Below, piece by piece: positions 20,793 through 29,058 of a stretch of 64,000 nt of DNA (position 1 is its first letter; each line of letters begins with the position of its first letter). Location: the NCBI GenBank assembly GCA_902725215.1, contig CACUVI010000001.1, positions 372,001 to 436,000 of the forward strand, written 5' to 3'. This DNA is from Rhodospirillaceae bacterium LM-1. Its GTDB lineage: Bacteria; Pseudomonadota; Alphaproteobacteria; Rhodospirillales; WMHbin7. Made by a program: the position numbers and the translations under genes. The notes beneath the pieces are model-generated. The model saw only the letters and a program-made list of their open reading frames with translations, did no database searches and was not told where the DNA came from.

Positions 20793-22110
20793 AGCGCCCC
20801 GCCTTTATGAATCGCATTGGATCGCGCGGCCTGTCGTCGATCCTGACTTCGTAATGGAGATGAGGACCAGTCGATCTGCCGCTGTTGCCCAGAAGGCCGA
20901 TTGTCGTGTCCGGCCCCACTTTCTGACCAACCTTTACCACAATCTTATCAAGATGGGCATAGCGCGTTTCGACGCCAAGCCCATGATCAATGCTGACCAG
21001 ACGCCCATAACGGCCGCTCCAACCAGCAAAAGTCACCCGGCCCAGGGCGGAAGACCTGACGGGCGAGCGCATCGGCGCGCCCAAATCGATGCCTTCGTGA
21101 ATGCCGGTTTGTTCATTGATGGGATCGTTGCGGGCGCCAAACTGGCTGTTGAGCGAGAATTCGCTCATCGGCGGCACCATCGGCAACACTTTCAGCAATG
21201 CGTTCAGGCTGTCCCAGCGATCGATGCGGTGGTTGAGCGCCGCCAGATCGGCCCGGATGTCGGGATTGCCGAAATCATCCTTGGGAAGCGGGATGAAGGG
21301 ACCGCCCATGCCGGTCTCCTCGCGGTGCGAGGCCACCAGACGGTTGACGTCCAACCCGGTCATCGAAATGGCCTTTTCAAGCTGGCCAGAATTGCCAAGC
21401 GCCACTTCGCCAAAACGGCGCAAAAGCCGGACATGCGAGCCGCGCACATCGTCGAGCGCCAGCTCCAACCGCCTGGATTTGGCCGCAAATTCCTGATGCT
21501 GGGCCTTTTCCTGATCGCGAACGGCCACAAGGTCCTTAACGCCCTTGCCCAGAACGGTCAGCCTGTCGGACAAGGATGCCGTCGCATCCAGCTTGGCGAC
21601 GCCCGCATTGCCCAGCGCCTGCGTCAAATCGGTTTGCAGGGCGCGCATCTGCCCGGCCAATTCTTCCCTGACCTTGGCGCCGTCGATCAGATTCGATTCA
21701 GCCTTGTCCAGCGCATTGCGGGCATCGGCCAACTGGCGGGACAAAAGTACATTGTCGTCAGCCAAGCGCTTGGCCTTGGCTTCGCGGTGCCCAAGATCGC
21801 CGCTGAGTCCGGCGACCTGACGCTTTAAATCGTCGATCTCGGCGCGAAGGGCGATGCGATCAATCTCGAGCACTGAAATTTCATGCGATTTCACGGCCAT
21901 CATCGCCCCATAGCCCAACGAAAACGCCGTGGACAGGGCAAGCCAAACGCTAAAGACGATTACGCTTAAAGAGGCGGCAATCTGATGATTTCGGGTCAGC
22001 GTCAGGCAACGGACATCGCCGCCGGCGCGCAGAATGAACTGACGCTCCGGAAACCAGCGTTCAAGACGCCGGTACAAGGCCGATTTACCGTAACGCTCGG
22101 GATCGAACAT
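20770..22110 (-). CDS. M23 family metallopeptidase (LytM-type), bactofilin partner
   Basis: A 446-residue inner-membrane-anchored endopeptidase. One membrane helix lies near residues 44-75 (IAASLSVIVFSVWLALSTAF). A periplasmic coiled coil (about 80-230; SHEISVLEIDRIALRAEIDD) leads to a C-terminal M23 domain. Its zinc motif is HEGIDLGAP (HxGxD) and the second is GPHLHYEVRID (HxH), both complete, so it should be active on peptide cross-links. Family relatives act with bactofilins to shape the cell. It overlaps bacA by 23 bp; no other gene precedes it on this strand. Confidence 0.92.
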   Translation of the reverse strand: MFDPERYGKSALYRRLERWFPERQFILRAGGDVRCLTLTRNHQIAASLSVIVFSVWLALSTAFSLGYGAMMAVKSHEISVLEIDRIALRAEIDDLKRQVAGLSGDLGHREAKAKRLADDNVLLSRQLADARNALDKAESNLIDGAKVREELAGQMRALQTDLTQALGNAGVAKLDATASLSDRLTVLGKGVKDLVAVRDQEKAQHQEFAAKSRRLELALDDVRGSHVRLLRRFGEVALGNSGQLEKAISMTGLDVNRLVASHREETGMGGPFIPLPKDDFGNPDIRADLAALNHRIDRWDSLNALLKVLPMVPPMSEFSLNSQFGARNDPINEQTGIHEGIDLGAPMRSPVRSSALGRVTFAGWSGRYGRLVSIDHGLGVETRYAHLDKIVVKVGQKVGPDTTIGLLGNSGRSTGPHLHYEVRIDDRPRDPMRFIKAGRYVLKEQQ

Positions 22111-22465
22111 GAGTCCGACGAGCTCCCCTTTCGCCGTTTCCTATACCGATCTACCCCACCGCGACCTTACATCAAGATCGAGGGCGGCAGCCTTGTCCCG
22201 CCTTGGTAAACGCTTCTCGTCAGCCTTGGCAAAACAGTCAACTGGTATGGTGCAACGAACCACTTTCCGGCCCGAAGCACGAAACCCTAGCCAAATTGGG
22301 GCGATGTGGCAAGCGCTGAGCGGTCAAAAATACGACCTAAAGCGACATTTACTCGCAACTTCGTTGTATTACAGCACACTACGCCAGTATCTTTATCATT
22401 CTTCTTAACTAGACGCGTTGACGCAGCCTGCTAGTATGTCGCAACCATTCATGAAGGGATAAGTC
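22111..22465. other. 355-bp intergenic region upstream of pgpA and the M23 gene
   Basis: Divergent intergenic region between the M23 peptidase (minus) and pgpA (plus). A 99-codon frame from 22109 overlaps it but has no Shine-Dalgarno site, no recognisable similarity and would start inside the M23 gene, so I do not call it. A possible pgpA promoter is TAGACG (near 22408) with TAGTAT 16 bp on; it is weak. The stretch is AT-richer towards pgpA and ends with GAAGGGATA, a plausible ribosome-binding site. I see no tRNA or terminator. Confidence 0.45.
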
Positions 22466-22939
22466 ATGGCCCCGCTTTGGGCTTTTGCGCTGGCCACTTG
22501 GTTCGGCATCGGAAAATTAAGGCCTGCGCCAGGAAGTTGGGGATCGCTGGCTGCCCTGCCTTTGGCCTGGGGGCTGTGGAGTCTCGGAGGCGAATGGCTG
22601 GTCGGTCTGGGTGCCCTGGCCGTCTTCGCCCTGGGGATTTTGGCATCCGAGTTCTATCGCAAGGCCACCCTGCGCGAGGACCCGTCCGAGGTGGTGATCG
22701 ATGAAGTTGCCGGTCAGTTGCTGGCCTTGGCCTTGGTGCCGCCCGGTCTGCTGGCCTATGCTTTGGGCTTTCTCTTTTTCAGGGGGTTTGACATTCTAAA
22801 GCCCGGCCCTATCGGCTGGGCCGACCGCAAAATCAAGGGCGGTCTGGGCATCATGTTGGACGATCTGATGGCAGGCGTCGCTGCGGGGCTTCTTCTTTAC
22901 CTATTGGGCAAAGGAACGGGATGGTGGACGACGATCTGA
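22466..22939 (+). CDS. pgpA: Phosphatidylglycerophosphatase A
   Basis: Inner-membrane enzyme that dephosphorylates phosphatidylglycerophosphate to phosphatidylglycerol. The 157-residue protein has the family's FGIGKLRPAPGSWGSLAALP near the N-terminus, the acidic metal site in DPSEVVIDEVAGQLLAL, and RGFDILKPGPIGWADRKIKGGLG (split as RGFDILKPGPIGWAD then RKIKGGLGIMLDD), with membrane segments between. It overlaps the next gene by 19 bp and begins a five-gene plus-strand run. Confidence 0.93.
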   Translation: MAPLWAFALATWFGIGKLRPAPGSWGSLAALPLAWGLWSLGGEWLVGLGALAVFALGILASEFYRKATLREDPSEVVIDEVAGQLLALALVPPGLLAYALGFLFFRGFDILKPGPIGWADRKIKGGLGIMLDDLMAGVAAGLLLYLLGKGTGWWTTI

Positions 22940-23421
22940 TCCGGGCCGCGCACCGTTTGCTTGATGCCTGCAAGGAGGCGGGAAACGCCATCATCGGCAC
23001 GGCGGAATCCTGCACCGGCGGCTTGGTTTCGGCGGCCTTGACCGAGATACCTGGCTCGTCCCGATGGTTCGAGCGCGGCTTCGTTACCTATTCCAACGCC
23101 GCCAAAACCGACCTTTTGGGCGTTCCCGCCACGCTGATCGCCAGCCATGGAGCGGTCAGCCAAGAGGTGGCGATGGCGATGGCCGATGGGATTCTGACCC
23201 ATGCCCCCGTTTTTGCGGGCGTTGCCGTGACCGGCATCGCCGGACCCGATGGCGGAACGCCTGACAAGCCAGTGGGATTGGTGCATTTCGCCGCCGCCCG
23301 CCTGGGCTACGAAACGATCCATGGATGGCATGTCTTCCCGGGCAATCGGGCGGCAATCCGCAAGGCCGCGGCTCTGACCGCCTTCGACCTGCTGACCCGC
23401 ATCCTGCAGGAGAAGGCATGA
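22921..23421 (+). CDS. pncC: CinA C-terminal-domain protein / nicotinamide-nucleotide amidase
   Basis: A 166-residue stand-alone CinA C-terminal domain, which in other bacteria deamidates nicotinamide mononucleotide (PncC) in NAD salvage. Conserved stretches: GTAESCTGGLVSAALTEIPG with the nucleophilic Ser, FERGFVTYSNAAKTDLLGV, GAVSQEVAMAMADG, and GVAVTGIAGPDGGTPDKPVG. The N-terminal CinA domain (MoCF-like) is absent. It overlaps pgpA by 19 bp and the GT2 gene by 4 bp. Confidence 0.93.
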   Translation: MVDDDLIRAAHRLLDACKEAGNAIIGTAESCTGGLVSAALTEIPGSSRWFERGFVTYSNAAKTDLLGVPATLIASHGAVSQEVAMAMADGILTHAPVFAGVAVTGIAGPDGGTPDKPVGLVHFAAARLGYETIHGWHVFPGNRAAIRKAAALTAFDLLTRILQEKA

Positions 23422-24203
23422 GCAACAGCCTGTTGGTGGTCATTCCCTGCTTCAATGGCGAAACCACGCTGGAACGAGCGGTGGCCTCGGCCTTGGCCCA
23501 GCAGGTCAGCCCGATGACGGTGGCGGTGGTCGATGACGCCTCGAGCGACGGATCTTTCGCTCTGGCCCAGGAATTGGCGGCCCGTCATCCCCAGGTGAAG
23601 GCGCTTGCCATGCCCCACAATGGCGGGCCGGGGGCCGCCCGCAATCTGGGTGCCAGAAGTTTTCCCGGCACCTACCTCGCCTTCCTGGATTGCGACGACG
23701 AATATCTGCCGGGCGCCCTGCCCGCCGCCATCCATCTGATGGAGCGCGACGCCAAATGGGACGCCGTGAAGTTCGGTTTCACGACCGAGCCGCCCATCGA
23801 CCTGGCCCAAGCCCATTACGACATCACCTTCAACTCCATCCCCTCCAACATGGTGCTCAGGCGACATGTCTTCGACATTCTGGGCGGCTTTCCGGAAGAC
23901 GCGCTCTTTCGCACCAAGCTGGCGGGCGAGGACGTCGCCTTCTACGAGGCCGCCCAGCGGCTGTTCAACATGGCCAGAGCGCATGAAAAGATGTTGCGAT
24001 ATCACTGCCCGCCCGGCTCGCATCTGTTCAAAATGATCGATGAATGCCCGATCGGCCCCGACGGCCAAGCCCAGTTCCCGCAATCCACAGAGCGGGCCGA
24101 ATTGGGACGCGCCATCGGTCGCTACATCATGACGGCCAAGGACCGCCTGCGTCTGGCGGCCCGCATCTGGTCGCAATCGGGCTGCCCGGGCGTCTCGCCA
24201 TGA
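23418..24203 (+). CDS. Family 2 glycosyltransferase
   Basis: A 261-residue GT-A fold inverting glycosyltransferase. The N-terminal nucleotide-sugar region SLLVVIPCFNGETTLERAV, the acidic contact VVDDASSDGS, the ARNLGARSFPGTYLAFLDCDDE stretch (split: NGGPGAARNLGARS and LAFLDCDDEYLPG) and the catalytic base candidate LAGEDVAFYEAAQR are visible. Donor and acceptor are unknown. No membrane segments are seen, so the product is cytosolic or peripheral. The start is ATG 23418, overlapping the pncC stop; the longer frame lies inside pncC. It overlaps the downstream gene by 4 bp. Confidence 0.9.
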   Translation: MSNSLLVVIPCFNGETTLERAVASALAQQVSPMTVAVVDDASSDGSFALAQELAARHPQVKALAMPHNGGPGAARNLGARSFPGTYLAFLDCDDEYLPGALPAAIHLMERDAKWDAVKFGFTTEPPIDLAQAHYDITFNSIPSNMVLRRHVFDILGGFPEDALFRTKLAGEDVAFYEAAQRLFNMARAHEKMLRYHCPPGSHLFKMIDECPIGPDGQAQFPQSTERAELGRAIGRYIMTAKDRLRLAARIWSQSGCPGVSP

Positions 24204-24829
24204 GCCTTGAAGAAGACATCGAGCGCGAAGTTGCCGCCGCCACTCTTCAGGCCATGTCGGGCGGCAACGAGCCGGAACGCCTGAACGAACTGCTGGTTCT
24301 CCTGGAAAGAACGGCGCAGTCCTTGCTGGATCGCCACCAACGAGAGGCCCCGCCTGCGACTCCCCTGCATTGCAAGGAAGGCTGCACACCCTGCTGCTAC
24401 ACCAAGCACATTCTGTTGACCCCGCCAGAAGCCTTGCTTCTGCTGGGCATGATCGAGACTTGCGGCTTTCGCTTTGCCGTGACCTTGGCGGCCCGCTCGA
24501 CCCGCCCCGGATGCCCGTTGCTTGACCATCTGGGCCAGTGCCGCTTCTACGCGCACCGCCCATTGATGTGCCGCGCCTTCCATTCGCTGGATGTCGAAGC
24601 CTGCAAGAAAGGCGTGGGCGAAGAAGGCATGGATGTGCCGATTTGGCCGCCGCATTTCGAAATCTATACCCACATCCAAACCGGCTTGGCGCGCGGCATG
24701 ATGGAAAAGGGACTGGCTGTGCCCCAACTGGACCTGCGCAAGGTGCTGGGCATGGAGGCGCCCACCCGCCTTCTTTGGGAACAATGGCTTCGCGGCGAAA
24801 ACCCTTTCGAATTGGCAAGGATGGAATGA
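24200..24829 (+). CDS. YkgJ-family cysteine-cluster protein
   Basis: A 209-residue protein with the YkgJ/UPF0153 zinc- or iron-chelating cysteine pattern: CKEGCTPCCYTKHI, GCPLLDHLGQCRFYAHRP and LMCRAFHSLDVEACKKG. The N-terminus is acidic and helical (EEDIEREVAAATLQAMS). No enzymatic function is established for the family. It overlaps the glycosyltransferase by 4 bp, so it belongs to the same run, perhaps as an accessory factor, which is inference. Confidence 0.82.
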   Translation: MSLEEDIEREVAAATLQAMSGGNEPERLNELLVLLERTAQSLLDRHQREAPPATPLHCKEGCTPCCYTKHILLTPPEALLLLGMIETCGFRFAVTLAARSTRPGCPLLDHLGQCRFYAHRPLMCRAFHSLDVEACKKGVGEEGMDVPIWPPHFEIYTHIQTGLARGMMEKGLAVPQLDLRKVLGMEAPTRLLWEQWLRGENPFELARME

Positions 24830-24842
24830 AGGACCGCCCAAG

Positions 24843-25937
24843 ATGAGATTTTTAGCATCATTGCTGTTCATAACGCTCATTCTGGCGGGGCAATGCGCCG
24901 TTGCGGGCTTGATCGAGGAACAGGTCGATTTGTCCGTCCATATTTCTGGCGAGGCGCTAAGCCTGCAAGCCTTGATCGTAAGGCCGGGTGACGACCGGCC
25001 CCGCCCCCTGGCGGTCATCAATCACGGCGCGCCGCGCAAGGCAGATGCCCGCGCGGAAATGAGTCCGCGAACCTATCTTGCGCAGGCGCGCGAATTCGCC
25101 CAGCGCGGCTGGGTGACGGTAATGTTCATGCGGCGCGGCTATGGCGAGTCGGAGGGCGACTATGTGGAAAGCACCGGCAAGTGCGACGCCCCCGATTATG
25201 AAAAGTCCGGGCGCGCCTCGGCCGATGATGTGCGCGCCGTGATCAAGGCAATGCGAAAGAAGCCATATGTCGATGGATCGAAAGTCATCAGCGTCGGCCA
25301 ATCCGCCGGTGGTTTCGCCACGGTGGCGTTGACCGCCGATCCGCCGCCGGGCTTGGTTGGCGCCATCAGTTTCGCAGGCGGGCGCGGATCGGCAAAACCC
25401 GACGAGGTTTGCACCCCCGAAAGGCTGATCAAGGCCTTCAAAACCTTCGGCGAAGACTCGCGCATTCCCATGCTGTGGGTCTATGCCGAGAACGATCATT
25501 TCTTCAGCCCCGCCCTGGCGAAGCGTTTTCACCAAGCCTTTGTAAGCGCAGGCGGCCAAGCCCGGTTTATCGAAGCGTCTGCTTTCGGCGCCGATGGGCA
25601 TAGTCTGTTTTCAGCAAAAGGAGCGCCCATCTGGACGCGCTATCTCGACGATTACCTGCAAGAACAAAAGCTGACGGCAGCCTTGCCGCCGCCTTCCTCC
25701 GTCAAGCGGTCTGTCAGATATCCCGACGGACTGGGAGCCAAGGGCAAAGAGGCTTTCTTGAAATATCTCGACGGATCGGACAACAAAGCCTTCGTCATGG
25801 CCTCAGACGGTTCTTTCGGCTGGAGAACGGGGCGCAGCGATATCGACACCGCCATCGAGGAAGCCACCGAATTTTGCCAGGAAAACACCCGCAAACGGTG
25901 CGACGCCGTCATGATCAATAATGACCCGGTCGAGTAA
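24843..25937 (+). CDS. Exported alpha/beta hydrolase (dienelactone hydrolase-like)
   Basis: A 364-residue serine hydrolase with an N-terminal signal peptide (FLASLLFITLILAGQCAVAG). The nucleophile elbow is VISVGQSAGGFATVALTAD (GxSxGG), an oxyanion-type turn precedes it in FMRRGYGESEGD, and a catalytic Asp and His are plausible in YAENDHFFSP and ADGHSLF. A C-terminal repeat-like region after residue 270 (KYLDGSDNKAFVMASDGSFG) contains a small-chaperone-like Trp/Gly motif of unknown role. Substrate unknown. It is last in the pgpA run, 13 bp after YkgJ. Confidence 0.8.
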   Translation: MRFLASLLFITLILAGQCAVAGLIEEQVDLSVHISGEALSLQALIVRPGDDRPRPLAVINHGAPRKADARAEMSPRTYLAQAREFAQRGWVTVMFMRRGYGESEGDYVESTGKCDAPDYEKSGRASADDVRAVIKAMRKKPYVDGSKVISVGQSAGGFATVALTADPPPGLVGAISFAGGRGSAKPDEVCTPERLIKAFKTFGEDSRIPMLWVYAENDHFFSPALAKRFHQAFVSAGGQARFIEASAFGADGHSLFSAKGAPIWTRYLDDYLQEQKLTAALPPPSSVKRSVRYPDGLGAKGKEAFLKYLDGSDNKAFVMASDGSFGWRTGRSDIDTAIEEATEFCQENTRKRCDAVMINNDPVE

Positions 25938-26055
25938 GGGCAGGCAGGAAAAACCCACAGTTTTGAATGGATCAAAAGCAGGCGAGCTTTCCTTCACGTC
26001 ACGTTCAGGTAAGGTTTGACACAATCGTGCCTTCGACAACATAGAGGGGGCCGTC

Positions 26056-26184
26056 ATGCCGTTACCGATCGTTATGTTCTCGCACGCCCTGCCGGGAATT
26101 GTCGCCGCGTCGCTGGCGGCGTTGACCTTGTGGGGAGCTGTCAAACTGGGTATCAAGGCATACGGAAAGCTGGCGCACCACTGA
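26056..26184 (+). CDS. Small single-span membrane peptide (42 residues)
   Basis: A short open frame: it begins MPLPIVMFSHALPGIVAASLA, which is one residue over the limit here so read as MPLPIVMFSHALPGIVAAS, then LAALTLWGAVKLGIKAYG and KLAHH. One hydrophobic helix (about residues 12-32) is followed by a basic tail, the layout of a small inner-membrane peptide with the tail in the cytoplasm. GAGGGGG lies 5-11 bp upstream and is a strong ribosome-binding site. A TTGACA hexamer sits at 26016, but no matching -10 is convincing. No similarity recognised. It lies between the alpha/beta hydrolase and the convergent coq10-like gene. Confidence 0.55.
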   Translation: MPLPIVMFSHALPGIVAASLAALTLWGAVKLGIKAYGKLAHH

Positions 26185-26209
26185 CCTTAAGCCAGCCAGT
26201 GGGGCCGTC

Positions 26210-26650
26210 CTAACCTTCTTTCTTCCCGTACAACTGCCTTGCCCGGCGCTCGAAACTGAGCACCATGCGGCCCACCGCCTCGTTGAAGACGGCGCCCATC
26301 AGCCCTTGCAGCAGGCGCGACTTGAATTCGAAGTCGATATAGAAATCGATGCGCGCGCCCTTGTCGGTCTGTTCGAAAATCCAGTGATTGTTCAGATACT
26401 TGAATGGACCTTCGGTATAGGTGATATCCAGCCTGTGGGGCCGGTTCATGGTCACTTGCGAGCGGTAGCGCTCGCGCACCATTTTGAATCCCGCCCAGAC
26501 ATCGGCCACCAAGGTTTTGCCATCGTTCGACAGCACCTTGGCGTCGGTCACCCAGGGCAGGAATTCGGGATAGCGTTCGACATCCAGCACTAGGTCATAC
26601 ATCTGCTCACAGCTATAGGGCAGCGTGCGTTTCTCGGCATGGGTCGGCAT
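26210..26650 (-). CDS. RatA/COQ10-type START-domain protein (ubiquinone-associated)
   Basis: A 146-residue START-like lipid-binding protein. Relatives are the mitochondrial COQ10 ubiquinone-binding protein and the RatA protein. Signature: EKRTLPYSCEQMYDLVLDVE, RYPEFLPWVTDAKVL, and the C-terminal EFKSRLLQGLMGAVFNEAVG. It likely carries ubiquinone or helps its placement for respiration; the RatA ribosome activity is less likely in alphaproteobacteria. The start (ATG 26650) shares one base with the lipA stop (TAATG), so it is translationally coupled to lipA. Confidence 0.87.
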   Translation of the reverse strand: MPTHAEKRTLPYSCEQMYDLVLDVERYPEFLPWVTDAKVLSNDGKTLVADVWAGFKMVRERYRSQVTMNRPHRLDITYTEGPFKYLNNHWIFEQTDKGARIDFYIDFEFKSRLLQGLMGAVFNEAVGRMVLSFERRARQLYGKKEG

Positions 26651-27549
26651 TATCGCTGCCCTGCCCTGGCTTTCTTCAATTCTTCAAAATCCCGATCCGC
26701 ATGGTGCGAGGAACGGGTGAGCGGCGTTGACGCCACCATCAGGAAGCCCTTGGCGCGGGCTGCCCTGGCGTAATCCTCGAATTCGGCGGGTTCCACAAAG
26801 CGCATGACCGGCGTGTGCTTAGGCGTGGGCTGCAGATATTGGCCGATGGTGATGAAATCGACCTTGGCGGCCCGCAAATCATCCATCACCTGCAGCACTT
26901 CGCCCTTCTCCTCGCCAAGACCGACCATGATTCCCGACTTGGTGAACAGATCGGGCCTTTGTTTCTTGGCGTCGTCGAGCAGACGCAGCGAATTGAAATA
27001 GCGCGCCCCAGGCCGGATGGATTGGTACAGGCGCGGCACGGTTTCCAGATTGTGGTTGAAGACGTCGGGACCGGCATTCACCACCATGTCCAACGCGCCC
27101 GGCTTGTTCAGAAAATCGGGCGTCAGGACTTCGATGGTCGTGCCGGGCGACGCCTCGCGCACGGCCTTGATGGCGGCCACGAACTGCGCGGCGCCGCCAT
27201 CTGGCAGATCGTCGCGGTCCACCGAGGTAATCACCATATGTTTCAAGCCCATGGCGACAGCCATATGGGCCAGATGGGCCGGTTCCTCGGCATCCACCGG
27301 ATTGGGCCTGCCGGTCTTCACATTGCAAAAAGCGCAGGCCCTGGTGCAGGTGTCGCCCAGGATCATCACCGTGGCATGTTTGCGGCTCCAGCACTCGCCC
27401 AGGTTCGGGCAGGCCGCTTCCTCGCAAACCGTATGCAAATGCAGCCCGCGCATCAGCTTGCGGGTTTCGGCCACCTCGGCTGAAGTGGGCGCCTTGACGC
27501 GTATCCAGTCAGGCTTGCGCAGCGGTTTGGGTGGGGCGATTTCGTTCAT
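26650..27549 (-). CDS. lipA: Lipoyl synthase LipA
   Basis: Radical-SAM enzyme that inserts two sulfurs into octanoyl chains on lipoyl domains. The 299-residue protein has the auxiliary cluster motif [12 protein letters not shown], the radical-SAM motif CTRACAFC, and [18 protein letters not shown]. The start is ATG 27549 ([18 protein letters not shown]); the longer frame reads a palindromic repeat and is spurious. It sits downstream of the pyruvate dehydrogenase genes, whose lipoyl domain is its substrate, so one operon would supply complex and cofactor synthesis together. Confidence 0.96.
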   Translation of the reverse strand: MNEIAPPKPLRKPDWIRVKAPTSAEVAETRKLMRGLHLHTVCEEAACPNLGECWSRKHATVMILGDTCTRACAFCNVKTGRPNPVDAEEPAHLAHMAVAMGLKHMVITSVDRDDLPDGGAAQFVAAIKAVREASPGTTIEVLTPDFLNKPGALDMVVNAGPDVFNHNLETVPRLYQSIRPGARYFNSLRLLDDAKKQRPDLFTKSGIMVGLGEEKGEVLQVMDDLRAAKVDFITIGQYLQPTPKHTPVMRFVEPAEFEDYARAARAKGFLMVASTPLTRSSHHADRDFEELKKARAGQR

Positions 27550-27566
27550 CACTTCGTTTCCATCAA

Positions 27567-27646
27567 CGTCATGCGCGGACTTGATCCCTGCATCCACGGG
27601 CTTGTTTTGGCAAGACGTGGATGGCCGGGTCAAGCCCGGCCATGAC
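27567..27646. repeat. Imperfect palindromic element in the lpdA-lipA gap
   Basis: A roughly 80-bp imperfect inverted repeat. The left arm begins GTCATGCGCGGACTTGATCC and runs to CATCCACG; the right arm ends GGCCATGAC and starts GACGTGGATG, its complement. Inside the right arm GGCCGGG-TCAAG-CCCGGCC (27623-27641) is a perfect 7-bp stem of its own. Translated, the right arm gives the peptide WPGLTRPST, often seen as a false N-terminal extension in alphaproteobacterial annotations and typical of dispersed intergenic repeats. It is the only extended gap in the operon. Confidence 0.8.
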
Positions 27647-27672
27647 AAATACGCATAACCAAAAGTCTAATA

Positions 27673-29058
27673 TTAGAAATGAATGGCCCGGCCCCAGGCG
27701 TCAAGTACTGCTTCATGCATCATTTCCGAAACCGTGGGATGCGGGAAGACGGTTTGCATCAGCTCGGCTTCGGTGGTTTCCAGGGTGCGGGCGATGCAAT
27801 AGCCCTGGATCATCTCAGTCACTTCCGGCCCGATCATATGCGCACCCAGCAATTCGCCGCTTTTGGCGTCGAAGATGGTTTTGACCAGCCCATCCGTCTC
27901 GCCCAGCGCAATCGCCTTACCGTTGCCCATGGCCGGGAAGCGGCCCACCTTCACCTCGTGCCCAGCCTCGCGGGCCATTTTTTCGGTCAGGCCGACGCTG
28001 GCGACCTGGGGATGGGCATAGGTGCAGCCGGGAATGCTGCGCGGATGCAAAGGATGCGGGTTCAATCCCGCAATGGCTTCAACACAGATCACCCCCTCAT
28101 GGCTGGCCTTGTGGGCTAGCCAGGGCGGCGCGGTCACATCGCCGATGGCGTAGATGCCCGTCACATTCGTGCGCATCATGGCGTCGGTTTTGATGCGCCC
28201 CTTTTCAAGCGCGACGCCGGTTTCTTCCAAGCCGATATTCTCGATATTGGGCGAAACGCCGATGGCCACCAGCACGCGCTCGGCGGTGATGTCGCTTGTT
28301 CCGCCGCCCGTCTCGACCGACACCGTCACCTGATCCTTGCCCTTTTTCAGCCCCTTGACCGACGCCGAGGTCAGAATCTTCATGCCTTGCTGCTCGAACG
28401 CCTTGCGGGCCAGGGCGGAAATCTCTTCATCTTCCACCGGCAGCACGCGGTCCATCATTTCGATGACCGTCACCTGACAACCCAGCGCTTGATAGAAGCT
28501 GGCGAATTCGATGCCGATAGCGCCCGATCCGACCACGATCAGCGATTTGGGGAAGACTTTCGGCGTCATCGCTTCCTTATAGGTCCAGACCAGTTCGCCG
28601 TCGGGTTCCAACCCAGGAACCACTTTGGCCCGCGCGCCGGTGGCGATGATGACATGTTTGGCAGAAAGCGTGGAGCCGCCCTCGACCGCCACTTGGCCCT
28701 TGCCCGCCAATTTCCCGTGACCTTCGACCACCGTCACCTTGTTCTTCTTCAGCAAATGTTTGACGCCCGCCTGCAACTGCGCCGCCACGGCGCGCGAGCG
28801 GGCCACTACCTTGTCCAAGGCGAAAGCCGGAGATACGGCACTCAAACCGAATGCATCGGCATGCTGCATCAAACGAAACACTTCGGCGCTGCGCAAAAGC
28901 GCCTTGGTGGGAATGCAGCCCCAGTTGAGGCAGATGCCGCCCAGATGGGCGCGCTCGACCACTGAGACCTTCATGCCCAATTGCGCGGCGCGGATGGCCG
29001 CCACATAGCCGCCCGGCCCGCCACCGATGACGACGAGATCAAAAGCCTGTTCGCTCAT
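27673..29058 (-). CDS. lpdA: Dihydrolipoyl dehydrogenase (E3)
   Basis: FAD enzyme that reoxidises dihydrolipoamide using NAD+, the last step of the 2-oxoacid dehydrogenase cycle. The 461-residue protein has an FAD-binding N-terminus (VVIGGGPGGYVAAIRAAQLG), the redox-active pair in GGICLNWGCIPTKALL, NAD-binding VGSGAIGIEFASFYQALG, the second FAD motif (GIYAIGDVTAPPWLAHKA), and the C-terminal active-site HPHPT-type HPTVSEMMHEAV. No lipoyl domain is attached. It overlaps pdhC by 4 bp at its start and is the fourth gene of the pdh operon. Confidence 0.95.
   Translation of the reverse strand: MSEQAFDLVVIGGGPGGYVAAIRAAQLGMKVSVVERAHLGGICLNWGCIPTKALLRSAEVFRLMQHADAFGLSAVSPAFALDKVVARSRAVAAQLQAGVKHLLKKNKVTVVEGHGKLAGKGQVAVEGGSTLSAKHVIIATGARAKVVPGLEPDGELVWTYKEAMTPKVFPKSLIVVGSGAIGIEFASFYQALGCQVTVIEMMDRVLPVEDEEISALARKAFEQQGMKILTSASVKGLKKGKDQVTVSVETGGGTSDITAERVLVAIGVSPNIENIGLEETGVALEKGRIKTDAMMRTNVTGIYAIGDVTAPPWLAHKASHEGVICVEAIAGLNPHPLHPRSIPGCTYAHPQVASVGLTEKMAREAGHEVKVGRFPAMGNGKAIALGETDGLVKTIFDAKSGELLGAHMIGPEVTEMIQGYCIARTLETTEAELMQTVFPHPTVSEMMHEAVLDAWGRAIHF

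Noticed and set aside
22109-22408. A 99-codon plus-strand frame in the M23-pgpA gap
   Set aside because: It starts inside the M23 gene, has no Shine-Dalgarno site, and its composition matches a random frame.
23307-24818. A 503-codon minus-strand frame opposite the GT2 and YkgJ genes
   Set aside because: The plus-strand frames have clear GT2 and YkgJ motifs; the long minus frame has none and looks like codon-bias shadow.
27550-27648. N-terminal extension of lipA beginning [11 protein letters not shown]
   Set aside because: The extension is the translation of the palindromic repeat; LipA proteins begin near the ATG at 27549.
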